From Mucidula mucida (Eukaryota; Basidiomycota; Agaricomycetes; Agaricales; Physalacriaceae), in assembly GCA_015501055.1 (NCBI GenBank), contig JADNYV010000258.1, positions 1-49,974 of the forward strand: a stretch of DNA of 49,974 nt. Direction: 5' to 3'. This document shows positions 22,440-32,768 of the stretch, piece by piece. The notes beneath the pieces are model-generated. The model saw nothing but the letters and a program-made list of their open reading frames with translations. It made no database searches and had not been told where the DNA came from. Each line of letters opens with the position of its first letter. Position 1 is the first letter of the stretch. A program made the position numbers and the translations under genes.

Positions 22440-24059
22440 CTATGATGTCCGTGCCCCCAATTCAAAAGTATCTACTCTTTCCAGCTCAGCAGTCCTTGGT
22501 GATATTGGCCCTACGGACTGATAAGACGACGGTATTGTATCCGCATAGTCGTTTATATCGGAATCGAAGATGGAGGAAAAAAGTGTCGGTGAACGAGGGG
22601 GGTTGACTTTCTGACTCTGGATGAGCAGCAGTATTCGTGTGGAGAATATGGAATGAAGGACGCGTTGCGGACTGGGCGAGATTAGAGACGGATTGTCACC
22701 TAGTAGTGTTCACTCACGTAGCAAGCCAGTTGGCAAGAGACTGAAGATACCGTCAGAATAAGGATACTCTGGAGAAAAAGAACTGCGTACGGGGTTGCAA
22801 ATTGGGACGATAACGTTTGCTAATGATATAACTAGCAAACTGCCATTCAGTTCCCGGTCATGCCTAGTGTGAACGACTTACAAAAAGTATAGATGAAGAA
22901 GAGCAATCCTACGTCTATATGAGCACGTTCATGGAGGACGGAAGAATACTCACCGTCTTGAAAATACAGTCTGTTAACCCACGATGAATGGGGCTGGCGT
23001 ACTGCACCCAAACGTTAGCATTCCAGAATGAAACACGACACTGGTCACGAACAGTGTTGCCATGCTTTAATACACATAAGGACGGCAATGACTGCTGGTG
23101 TCAGGGCGATTTCAAGTAACAGATTGAGCAAACGTACTGGTTTCGCAGAGTAGAAGTAGAAGGTATGACCCCATTATAATAGGGCTAGCATGTATCAGGC
23201 GGCAGCCACGGTCAGAAACTGGGCCGTCTATAGGCGTTCTGAGAATAGCTCCAACTCAAAGCGTACTAGCAAACGTACAGACGAGGGAGTCAAGCTCGAG
23301 CTGAGTCATGACAATGCCCGGGATGGCGACGACCTGGATCATCATAAGCAGAGATCACCATCGATAGAGTTTTTGCAACGCACAAGGAAGAGAGCAATAA
23401 AGCCATACAGTACAGCACGTCGTCGTTCCCAGATGGCATATGTGCGTATCATGAGAATCGCTGCACCCAGTGAGTTCAGCTGTCATGCTACTCCGCTAGA
23501 GAACGCACCTTCACAGAGAAGAAGACCGACGACGATAAACCCTAGACATTCTTTCAACAACTAAACGCGCCCAGAACCAATCCTTCGTACAGGTGAGAGC
23601 TTTGAATCTGGTGATACATTCCTGCAGTATCCTCCGGATGAGTTAGCATGTCGCAGACATCGATATCACGCTGACCTCTGACGTAAAATAATCCAGATGG
23701 ACTATCGCCGCAACACGTTAATCCAATATGAAGGGAAAGGCTCGGAATGGGGACGCACGCTGGATCGATAAAACGGTGTCCACGAAAGGGAGATAACGGT
23801 TGAGGAAGAACAAGATGGAACTGAATGCCAGGGGCCTCGACCATACATACTCAACCTATACCACCATCCTCAACTCATGCAGCATACACAAAGAAAGGAG
23901 CTCCCACCTCTTGGTCGAGGGTACATAACAGATCATAAATCTTGACATCAACACCCAGTCAGCCTCCTAACCTTCCAAAAAACCGAAAGAGGTTATTACC
24001 AAAAGCGTCCCGCTCGCCACCAAGGATCCAGTTACAAGTGGAATCTGCTGTACCGACAT
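22440..24059 (-). CDS. DUF6533-domain multi-pass membrane protein, about ten exons
   Basis: No single frame shows this gene; it appears when about ten small exons are spliced. The ATG at 24059 gives MSVQQIPLVTGSLVASGTLL, then IYDLLCTLDQEVEYVWSRP, SSILFFLNRYLPFVDTVLSI, LLKECLGFIVVGLLLCEAIL, MIRTYAIWERRRAVLYGF, VVAIPGIVMTQLELDSLV, SPIIMGSYLLLLCETTVIAV, MCIKAWQHLRQPHSSW, VNRLYFQDGLLFFIYTFF, ISLANVIVPICNP, then LQRVLHSIFSTRILLLIQSQ and a hydrophilic tail ending ARTS at TAG 22440-22442. This is the seven-helix DUF6533 architecture (Asp-rich first loop, LNRYLPF, RTYAIWERR, LYxDGLLFF) expanded in Agaricomycetes, whose function is unknown. Introns are about 43-60 nt with GT..AG ends. The exon between LSI and LLKEC is the least certain. 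Confidence 0.82.
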
Positions 24060-24726
24060 GAGCGCGGAGAAGAACAAAAAAGGCGTAGAGATTACCTGGG
24101 ACATTTCCTCGCGTCTTCATAGTATGGGAGGAACCAAGCAACACCAATCGGAGGTCGGGTCCTACCCCGAATTGGCGATCTAGATATCTGCATCCTGTAT
24201 TTTTTACCGGCGGCCCTGGTCCGTATGATTCGCGCCTGCGCGCACTGCCATCATCGGACACGACCATATGGCCGACTGTCATGGCTGATACATATTACAC
24301 GTCCTAGCCATATCCTTGACCTTTCTCACTCAGACAGCGAGAGAAAGTGGGTAGAAGAGGCTGAGACTTGCCACGCGAGCTCATGATCAACTGACAAATC
24401 AATTCACGCGCGTCGATCTTTCCTCCTCACTGCGACATGGCGTCCATTACGCGCCTTCCTCTGTATGACACCCCTTTTGAAACCCCAACTGGCCCCTGTC
24501 GAGCGTGGCGAGCCTCGCGCAGATGGCAATGTACCTTCCAAGATCTCTACCTATGCCTGGCTGTCCAACAACTATAATGATCAGGGAAGAATATCAAGAA
24601 ATCATGCTTGGAATTTTGCGGTGGATAGAGCACCGAATGACTGCAGGCCTGGAGAAGTGAATTTTCTGTCCGGTTCCACAAACTTCGTTTAAGAATCAAC
24701 GGGCCCATATCAGAACAGTTGAAGCC
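24060..24726. other. Intergenic stretch between divergent genes, no gene seen
   Basis: It should hold promoters for the DUF6533 gene (-) and the NTPase gene (+). An exon-like frame starting MASITRLPLYDTPFE at about 24437 is open for some 40 codons; it might be an upstream exon of the NTPase gene, but no link was found. Confidence 0.35.
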
Positions 24727-25993
24727 ATGGACGTTGACCTCTCTTGGCTGGAGGAGCCGCCTACACCCGGCAACCTCGGTGTAGTCCATGCGTCGCGCCC
24801 GTTGTCGGACATGCAAATCCCTTTCTTGGAAAAAAGGCGTCACAACTAGTGGCGGAATAGTCCTTACAGGGCTTCCCGGTATAGGCAAGTCATTCCTGGT
24901 ACATTTCATGCGGTTTGCGCTGAGCGCGTCCTACTTCCTTTGGGTTCTCTTCAATTTACGAAGTGCGGCAGGTCTTCCTACGCTATATCTCCTCGACTCG
25001 CCCGCGTCGACGATGTTTTGGAAGGATGGAGAAAGCTATTGCATAGATATGAATCACATCACGTGTTATGAATTGTGGAACATACTCCCTCTCGACACTT
25101 GGTGTTTGATCGATTCCCACTCAGTACCGGAAGCTTTGGTCAAGTCTGATTGCTTCATCCTTCAGGCCGCGTCGCCTAGTAGAACGGAAAGTATGCGATG
25201 GATGAAAAGAGTTCTGGGGACTTACTACTTTATTATGAAGCCATGGGACCTCAGAGAGCTCATTGCCGGGTGTGCTCCGTCGAACTGCTGATAGACATTA
25301 TTGTTAACGGAATCACAGACGACACAGGAGGAACTCTTCCGTAACTTCAATCGTGACGAAACACATCTGACGGAATTTCATCACCTGTATGGAGGCTCTG
25401 CTCGAGATGCCTACTCCTTTGCACACCACAGGAAGGATTTTGAGGTGCCTCTTGAGCTCGCACTCTGCCGTCTGCAACCGGATTCCATATGGGTCGCTTT
25501 CTGTATTGAACCATCCCGGTCTGTCCCCGAACCGACCAGTGATCTACTCTCATTCTTCCCTGTCGACGATCGAAAACGAACGGTATGGAAGGTCGAATGT
25601 CCCAGCCCACATCTTCGTAAACGACTCTTGAATCAGCTAGACGGAAACTATAAACGGGCGCAGCAAACGTGGTTCTATCTTCATCTGGAGGTCTCAATCC
25701 CCGGATCCAAAGCTGTGGCGGCGTGCATGTTCAATAGCTTTTACCACAAGCACATCGTGCATGGTGGGTCCTGGACTCTTTGGCGGATGGCCATGAACGA
25801 GAAGGGGACTTGGAGGCCTGCGGACGAAGCACAAAAAGTCCTCATTGCCAACAATGTGATCAGCATAGACAATTATTACTTGGCCGGTAAACGAGCGCCG
25901 GTACAGGAGTGCAGCTTTGACAAGTGGCCCGTTCGCGAGCACTTCTCGGTGGGTGTATACTACCACCCTACTCCGCGAAAGTAGTGATCTGCT

Positions 25994-26130
25994 GGCCCGG
26001 CTTTGGCCTGAAGCCGCCGGCCTGGCCTGGCTTTTCAAAGCTCTGGCTTTGCCATCTCCCAAGCCAGGCCGGAGCCGTGACTCACGGCCGGCTCTGGCCT
26101 GGCTCTGGCCTGAGCCCTGGCTTAGGGCGG
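25994..26130. repeat. Left subterminal cluster of GGCCTGGC-type motifs
   Basis: GGCCTGGCCTGGC, CTCTGGCTTTG, AAGCCAGGCC and GGCTCTGGCCTGGCTC recur in both orientations. Such subterminal arrays are usual in hAT elements and may be transposase-binding sites. Confidence 0.65.
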
Positions 26131-26437
26131 GATGGCGGCGGGATGCGGCGGGCGCAAGCGCGCGCCCAGATTTCGTTGTCTTGAGGGGTATAAGCCTGGG
26201 TGATGTCTACCTTCGAGAAAATACCATTGCCCGTGCATAGAACAATCAAAAACTCGCGTTGAATGTCCGAGTCGTCTGAGTCATCAGATATCGGACCTGA
26301 CCAGGTTGACAGAACCGACTGTCTTGGGCACTACGGATGCGGATAGAGATCAAGATTGGCATGAAGAGTCAGCATGAGTATTAGAAAGGTATGTGAGTTC
26401 TGTATATCCCTCAACATTTGATGACTTCAGCACGCCA

Positions 26438-26580
26438 CCAAAGCCATGGGCCATGGCCTGAAGGCTGGCTTACGGCCTGCAGGATGTGAAGCCAGGCCAT
26501 AGGGTCTCTCAAGCCGGCATCACGGCCTGGCCTGGCTCTGGCTTAAACACGGCTGGCCTGGCTTCAAGCCAGAGCCAGCA
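26438..26580. repeat. Right subterminal cluster of GGCCTGGC-type motifs
   Basis: Mirror-like counterpart of the left cluster. It includes a hairpin in which GGCTCTGGCTT (about 26534-26544) pairs with AAGCCAGAGCC (about 26565-26577) around a GGCTGGCCTGGC loop. Confidence 0.65.
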
Positions 26581-27079
26581 GAACACTACGCGAAAGTTTG
26601 ATGCTTTTTTGTCGATGGAGTAGGGCATGCTATTGCCTTTCAGGCAGGTATTTCGAGGCGGCACGACGGGTTGTCCTCGGGGACGGCTTGGCTAAAGGAG
26701 CGCGGAATTAGCAAGGTCACTTATGCTCATGTATCACCGGAGAAAGAGCAAGGATTGGTCCCGGTGTCGTTGCCGCTGGACATCGACTCTGGGTTCTATG
26801 ATTCTGTACAGAGGCGGAGTCGTAAAATGTACAATAGTGTCTTTGTCGGTCATTTTTGTAACACAGTTATCATTCACATGCATCGTATTCGGTCGCTCTA
26901 TCATGTGTACTTAGTTCGAGATAAAGCTTTGTTTCGCAACTTACAGAGGCGCCAGTGCATTGTGTAATGGCAAATGCTGCCGTTCATCTTTAGATAGTAC
27001 ACCGATCGCCACGAAAAGGGTCGCACCTGAGGATGGCTATTCCAGAACGGTGTACGTGGGAACAATCTGTTCACACGCC

Positions 27080-27087
27080 TATATAAG
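27080..27087 (+). promoter_or_regulatory. TATA box of the gene at 27147
   Basis: TATATAAG lies 60 bp before the ATG at 27147, which fixes the start of that gene and implies a very short 5' leader. Confidence 0.6.
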
Positions 27088-27146
27088 TTGAGCCTCGCGG
27101 TTATGGTGAGGCTCAGAAGCTTGACCTACATCCCCCATCAGCGAGG

Positions 27147-27923
27147 ATGTCAGTCCAGTTCGACCTGTCTCCAGCGCACCTGACTCGCTGGCTCTCCCGG
27201 ACTGGCCTCAATAAAACCTGTTCTGACACGCAGCGAGAGCAACACTGGACCCGCGCGCAACCGTACATCCAGACTGAGATCATCGACCGTCTGTTGACAT
27301 ACGGAAGCTGGCAGGACATCACGACCGCGTCCCACAGAAAGGTTATTATAATTCTATTTCTTCCTTCGACTTTCGACAGCTCACGTCCATAGGACGGCGT
27401 CGCGTTTGTGTTACGGGGCCTCCAGGGCGCCAAGACCTCCGTTCTCTACATCCCTCAAAGGATCAACGACCTCACAAATATATCCCTCTGGACCCCACGT
27501 CTAGAAGCGTCAAACCTCATCGCCAGAAGTGACGCCACGTTGGAGACCCTCGTCCCAGCCCTCGTCGATTATTTCTATTTCCTCCAATGCATTCTACCTG
27601 GTTCACTCATCATCACCGGGGTGTCCACGGTGCAGGGGGCATTGCCTCTCATCCACTGGATAACCAACCGCCAGCAGACGTTTAAGCACATATTCGGGGA
27701 AGCTGGGTATCGTGTTCTCTACTGCGCTCCTGCTGGCGGTTGCTCCCCTAGTCCTGTCTCCAAACCTCTGCCCGCACAGAAGAAAAAGAAGAAAAGTAAA
27801 CCGCGCAAAGCGAGGACAGGCGCGGGCAGCTCTCGCCCTTCCTATAATGATGTTGACACGGGCTATGATTGGACGGCTTGCAGTAAAGATCATTGCGGCT
27901 GGTGTGGTCATTGCGATTATTGA
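27147..27923 (+). CDS. Hypothetical protein with basic linker and Cys/His-rich tail
   Basis: I do not recognise a named family. Two exons, 27147-27341 and 27393-27923, join across a 51-nt GT..AG intron; the splice gives TASHRK-DGVAFVLRG in frame. The first part, MSVQFDLSPAHLTRWLSRTG to QDITTASHRK, is rich in short helices and Trp. The middle has GAKTSVLYIPQRINDLTN, a DYFYFLQCILPGSLIITGV stretch, and LIHWITNRQQTFKHIFGEAGY. A Pro/Ser spacer and a Lys-rich block (QKKKKKSKPRKAR) follow. The protein ends GYDWTACSKDHCGWCGHCDY, where five Cys and two His within about 15 residues could bind a metal. Length 242 residues. The clear TATA box at 27080 and the clean splice suggest a working gene. Confidence 0.65.
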
Positions 27924-28415
27924 GGTAGCTACCGCTCATTCTTCCTGTCTCATTCTGATGACTCGTCTAGTCATTTGGGATGAAAGTTGGGTCGCGTATG
28001 GGTGCTTGTTGAGAAGGATTTCATTCCGGCCGGGATTGCGTCCAGCCAGTTTGACGAGCGTAACATCAAGCGGGAGATATGTCTGTGTAAAAAACTTCAA
28101 TTTGATATGACATGTTCAAGAAATGTGTTCGACACGCTAGTATGTTCTTGTGCACGGCAGAGTAGAGAGCAAAGATGGGGAAGGGCTCGTGCGCAAGTTG
28201 GAGGACAGTTTCGCTGCTGTCCTCGAATTGTGTATCGACACGTTGACAAAGCACTCGACATGGATTCTCGATTCCTACAGTTCCATGATTGAAATCTACT
28301 CAGACATTGGGGTGAAAATGGAAGTACAGAGCAGTGTACAAAGACAGAGTAAGAACAGTTGTAAGTAAAAGTACGATGATTATGGGAAATAGCAGCACAT
28401 CAACTCCCTGCCCCA
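27924..28415. other. Intergenic stretch, no gene seen
   Basis: Convergent 3' flanks of the Cys-tail gene (+) and the secreted-protein gene (-). No motif or exon chain found. Confidence 0.45.
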
Positions 28416-29209
28416 TTACAATCCCGGGGCATAATGAAGCCAATCGTCAAAGTTGGTGTAAGGAATCGTCGCTCCAGTGTTCGTCCACGCGTTGATGGGG
28501 TCCCAGTAATGAGTGATAACATCCTCAGCGGAGCTTCAGGTGGCGAGCCGAGTGAGTTCCTAGTATCTACCGCACATTCGTGGAAGCGCTTACCTAGGCC
28601 AAGCGGTCGAGCCAATAGCAGTGAGCTGACCGTAGAAGAAATCAATGTAATTCTGAGACGTGATGGGGCATCCGCCTTCCTGCCAGGCGCAGTCGCCGAC
28701 GATTGAAGCGTATACCTAGGAGAAAGTCTTACTTCATGACTTGCGTTATCAGGAAGTACTCACGTTGTAATTGAGATGAGGCGCGTTCGGCTTGGACACG
28801 GCTGGGTTCTGGCATTGTGCCAAAGTCATCAAGGTCTGGAAATGGCTCGTCAGCACTGCTCAACGTTCATGGCCAAGTAGGAGGGGACTAACACCACTGC
28901 ACGTCGCACCCGCCACGCAGCTTGGGACAGACCACAAGTCAGTAGAGGCAGTCGTGTTCAATGTGGATAGACAGTCGAATTCCTAGAGGTGATGTTTGTG
29001 AATAAGCCAATGCAGAGTCCTCATAAACGTCAACCCACGAGGTTAGCACAGGCTGGACTATAGTAAAGGGTGCCGCTGATCCCAATGTATTTTGCCGCCC
29101 CGACACAGGTCAGCGGGTCAATTTGGTCGCGAGCAACGACAGCGGCTCCGAAGACGGATGGGATGAGTGGCATGATGGCGCTGGCAAATATAATAGCGGC
29201 TTTGAACAT
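28416..29209 (-). CDS. Small secreted cysteine-containing protein, five exons
   Basis: The ATG at 29209 gives MFKAAIIFASAIMPLIPSVF, a signal peptide, followed by GAAVVARDQIDPLTCVGAAK and SGTLYYSPACANL. After splicing come EFDCLSTLNTTAS, LWSVPSCVAGATCSG, TLMTLAQCQNPAVSKPNAP, HLNYN-VYASIVGDCAWQEGG, CPITSQNYIDFFYGQL, AWPS-SAEDVITHYWDPINAW and NFDDWLHYAPGL, then TAA at 28416-28418. Four introns (about 45-65 nt) were placed by GT..AG ends and each keeps the frame. The product has about 200 residues and eight or so cysteines in the mature part. It resembles unnamed secreted proteins of polypore-type fungi; no enzymatic motif is visible. Likely role outside the cell or in the wall; function unknown. 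Confidence 0.75.
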
Positions 29210-30880
29210 CTTGAACAGAAGAGAGACCTGGGGGTGGATATTTAGTGCGAGTTCGCGCTTATTTTATACTCTATTACTAGGCAAGGCGATGGGCAGCACA
29301 GACCGATACGCATCTGTCGCAAGTGGTGTGTGACCTGTCAACCTGCAGTCTATAGATATCACTCCGCACGGGGAGAATATACCGCACCTCCGAGTCAAAC
29401 GCCGGTAGGATGCATATGATTTCTCGTCGACTTTGCCAGCAATTAAAAATCGACGACTTAGTCTCTGGAAACTATTTTATGCGATGTTCAAATCGCCATG
29501 ACATGACGGTGCCACTAACCATCGACGAATGTGGCGTTCAACGGTCAACATTAGTCGGACTGGAATTCCCCTGATGACGCATGAAGTCCCGAGCACGTTC
29601 ATTGCATCGGAAACAGTTTCTGTCCAGCCCTGTAAGAGTCTAAATTTACACAACATGAATAGAAATGGTACCTTTAGATAATTCAGAGAGCATTGATGCT
29701 CGCCGTCGTGCACGGTTGAATGTAACAGTTGGGTTCCTCGGATAGGGCATTCCTAATTCTCCAACAGGAGATTGAACAGAGTATAAGCAGTTGTCAGGTC
29801 TAGATGACGCATGTACCACCGCGAAACTGCGATGGGAACGGTATGAAGAAGAACAAGAATGGCATCTAGGCGATTGTTGGTACAAAGCAACGCGTGTGTG
29901 CCCAGTCACACGGACCATGCTTTGAACGGTATTATTACCCGCGGACGGAACACAAGTCAACAGAGAAACGGAGTACGCGACGGTCCCGAAGAAATGTTGG
30001 CTAGAGCAACGATCAATCTTATCGTTTTCAATCTACACGGTGAGCTCGACAGTCATAGGCACAACGCCGCCACTCGCGTCGTTTCCAATCTACGCGTAAG
30101 ACATGGATATCAGCATGTCGATCTTGGTCACAGCATTCCTCGATCTACCCCGCCGAACATAAATCAATTCGAGGGCTGGAGGGGGAAAATGAAACCCACC
30201 CACAATTTGCTTTCTTGAATAAAAAAGGCATTAGGAAATTGGTGACACGAACCGAGACAGTAATGTCAGAAATCCGGCTAAAGAGCATCAGCGTACCAGT
30301 GACTTTTATTGTCGAAGGTCTGAAGGTAGCGATGAGCGCGGTACAGCCTCGGTTGGATTGGAGGATATCTGGAGTGACGACCTAATACGAGACTACAAAG
30401 ATTGGTGTGAGATTAGACGACCAATAACAAAACGCACAGAAGCAATGGTTGAACGAGGAGGGTAGAGATATCTTTGGTTTTTTTTCCAACGGTGGAAGTC
30501 TGCGCTAACCAGCATAGTAGAGTTAAGCTGCACCATCAGTTTGTCACATCGCCCAGTCCCCTTCATTCAGTCTTCGTCGACGGAGCATTGCGGTCGGGTG
30601 ATAGGATCAACGCAGAGTTGTGGAGGCTGTCTTTCCGCGGACGCACCACGTTGCCTCTGTTATACGAAGCAGATTTGGTTGAGTCCAGTCGGCGAAACCT
30701 AAGGGGCAGGTGAGGATCTGTGCTCCCACACCGTCCAACATTGCGCGATCGAAGCTTGAAAATGAGTAACAGAAGCATGTTGACGTGGTTCCATATTCTT
30801 GTTCAATCGCGCGTCTGGACGAAAAATAAAGGTAGATTTCCAGCAAAAGTCCAAAGGTCCTGAGTACAGCAAACGAGTAG
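29210..30880. other. Long stretch without a supportable gene
   Basis: About 1.7 kb. Several minus-strand frames have hydrophobic pieces, for example around 29530-29650 and 30200-30360, that made me test for a second multi-pass membrane gene. No consistent exon chain, start or family motif emerged, so no gene is claimed; a decayed gene is possible. Confidence 0.35.
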
Positions 30881-31733
30881 CTACACCTTGTACCGTCGTC
30901 CAGTCTTCGTGAAGAATGTTTGGAGAACGTACACCTGGAACCTAGGAATGGGGCGTAAGCGGCGAAGGAGAATTGATGGAAAGAATACCTACATGGCCAT
31001 CCCGATGACACCTATCGTCTCTAGTACGGCGTACCAAAAAAGTTTACTAGCCAAGTGAAATCAGTCGGTTACGACACGACACTGAACAAATGGGAACGCA
31101 CTTTTGTGTACTCTGCACAACATCGAAACCGCGCCTCTCTTTCGTATGGAAGCTAAACCGCAGTCACTAAACCGACCTCTGAGAGATAAAGGGATGATCA
31201 ACTCACTTCTTCTGCTGCCGCTTCACGTTCATCAACATGCCATTCAGCCTAAACACACTCTCCTCCAACGAGCTCGTCTGTTCGCTAATCTGGCCTGGCT
31301 TTGCCGGTGCCTCCCTCCGCGGCTCGCTCTCCACCATGATATCGAAATCAATAAGCTTCCCCGATATCGTGCTCATATCGTTCTCGAAGCAGAACGCATA
31401 TTCGCCGACTTCGTTGGCCGTCAGGACGTAGTCGCCCTGCCGCTCGCGCGTCCCGTCTAGCAGGACTTTGGACGACGGTGCTGTGACTGTGTAGTCGATG
31501 TCGAATGAGCCCCCGGATTGGACTGCAAAGTAGAACTACGACGACAAAAGGTGAGCGGGGGGGAGGGCAGGCGAGTATAACTAAACACGTACGCCAATTT
31601 TCTCCCCGGCCTTGTCGACGTCGGCGTAGAAGCAAAGCCGCTCGTTGGCGGCGATGGGTGTTGTGAGTGCTGAGCCGGAGACGAGAGATAAGAGTGTGGA
31701 GAGGATTAGGCAGCCTGTCGCGAGGCGCATCAT
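30881..31733 (-). CDS. p24 (emp24/gp25L) family cargo receptor
   Basis: p24 proteins cycle between ER and Golgi in COPII/COPI vesicles and help sort secretory cargo, notably GPI-anchored proteins. The ATG at 31733 gives MMRLATGCLILSTLLSLVSG, a signal peptide, then the GOLD domain: ALTTPIAANERLCFYADVDK, GEKIG-FYFAVQSGGSFDIDY, VTAPSSKVLLDGTRERQGDY, VLTANEVGEYAFCFENDMST. The two GOLD cysteines (LCFY, AFCF) are present. A coiled-coil neck (SSLEESVFRLNGMLMNVKRQ) leads to the end STQNKLFWYAVLETIGVIGM and FQVYVLQTFFTKTGRRYKV, one membrane helix and a short tail with the FF motif and basic residues used for coat binding. Introns lie near 31535-31594, within KRQQKN, and near 31043-31085 and 30947-30998. 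About 210 residues, normal for the family. Which yeast Erp/Emp24 member it equals is not decided. Confidence 0.88.
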
Positions 31734-32768
31734 GAAAGTCGTGGAGAGAGGGAAAGTGATAATTGCCTTTTTGGGACGGATAGTCCTCTTCCTCCTGCCA
31801 CCAACTAATGATACAGCACCGCGAACCGGGACACACTGGCATATGCTCACAGAATTGCCCATATCATCTCATCCTAGTTATCGTTGAGCGACACGGGGTT
31901 AGTTCGATTTCTAAGGCGGAAATATATCTTGAACTCTATACATTGTAAACCACACCTCTGTACCTTCGTATGACGATATGACTGGTTTCTCCTATTTTGG
32001 CGCACTGGCGGTTTCTTCGATGGGCGAGCATACGATAGACACGTCTAACAGTTGTTACGCCGAAACTTCAGATGCCTCGAGATTTTAAAAAGATGCATCG
32101 AATTCTAGGAATAGGACTACCAAGCTACAGGTAAAAGAAAGAACATTGCATGTTGCTCAATCGCCATGGCCAGAACCGCACTGCCGCACCTCAACCTCTG
32201 CTTCTGACCATTGTTTACTCCGTCTCCTCCATGTTCCTCTATGACCTGCACTTCCAGATCGATGTTCGCTAACGCCTATCCGGCGTTCGTGGTCGTTGTT
32301 TACGTGCTGTGGTGCGGCGCAGTAAGAACTCTGTGGTAGAAAGAACATTCCTCCTTATGTGGATGCGCGCGTCCATGAGGCGGCGGAACGCGATTTCTCA
32401 GCCACGACACCGGCGATGATCAAAGTGGGCGCATACCTTGGGAGTCACCCATGAGTACGTACGGTGACGCTTGAGGAGGGTACAAGTAGGCAGCTGTGAA
32501 TTTCGCACCAGTGTAAAACTGGTATCCCTACACAATAAGAAGAGCAATGTAGACATGGCAGCCGGTTCAATGAAGATCTCGAAAAGAAACCTAAAATGTG
32601 ATCCTTTAGCTCGTGTCCATAAGTATGCATTCCGGTCTTGCGAGGACCTCATAGGCCACCTTTGGGTCTAAGGTCCGGAATGTGGTCTGCCTAACAAAAT
32701 GGCTCGATTTTGCAAGAAACAAAACCGTTCATATTGATAGTCTCCAACTAAGGCCTCACAGCTCACAC
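31734..32768. other. Intergenic stretch with possible coding remnants on the minus strand
   Basis: Fragments such as DPKVAYEVLARPECILMDTS (about 32620-32690) and YTGAKFTAAYLYPPQASPYV (about 32460-32525), followed by a plausible donor site, look protein-like. They are separated by stops and could be exons of a decayed gene. I could not name a family. Confidence 0.3.

Larger units (their letters stand above)
25974..26596. mobile_element. hAT-like MITE (25982-26588) with 8-bp target duplication
   Basis: The 15-bp ends TAGTGATCTGCTGGC (25982-25996) and GCCAGCAGAACACTA (26574-26588) are inverted copies with one mismatch. CGCGAAAG occurs directly outside both ends (25974-25981 and 26589-26596), an 8-bp target-site duplication as made by hAT transposases. 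The 607-bp body has no transposase. Its outer 130-150 bp on each side are packed with GGCCTGGC, GGCTCTGGCTT and their inverted forms. The element lies within coding sequence of the NTPase gene. Confidence 0.85.
24727..26967 (+). pseudogene. P-loop NTPase gene of the expanded Crinkler/RHS-like type, split by a MITE
   Basis: The first segment (ATG 24727, MDVDLSWLEEPPTPG) leads to a Walker A loop GGIVLTGLPGIGKSF, then AAGLPTLYLLD, DTWCLIDSHSVPEAL, FILQAASPSRTESM and KPWDLRELIAG. After an intron near 25277-25318 it continues with LYGGSARDAYSFAHHRKDFE and MFNSFYHKHIVHGG to YYHPTPRK. The layout resembles the large basidiomycete families with an RHS/Crinkler-like NTPase core; that placement is from memory. 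The frame moves by one base at an A6 run near 24830, before Walker A. A 607-bp hAT-like element (25982-26588) is inserted after PRK and its first bases TAG form the stop. Beyond it the protein resumes as FDAF, then, after a one-base slip at a T6 run (about 26605), HAIAFQAGISRRHDG, LKERGISKVTYAHVSPEKEQ and PLDIDSGFYDSVQ. The gene is broken; the 5' end is uncertain. Confidence 0.75.

Noticed and set aside
29470..30470. Possible second multi-pass membrane gene on the minus strand
   Set aside because: Hydrophobic fragments could not be joined by any consistent set of splice sites or matched to DUF6533/DUF6534 motifs.
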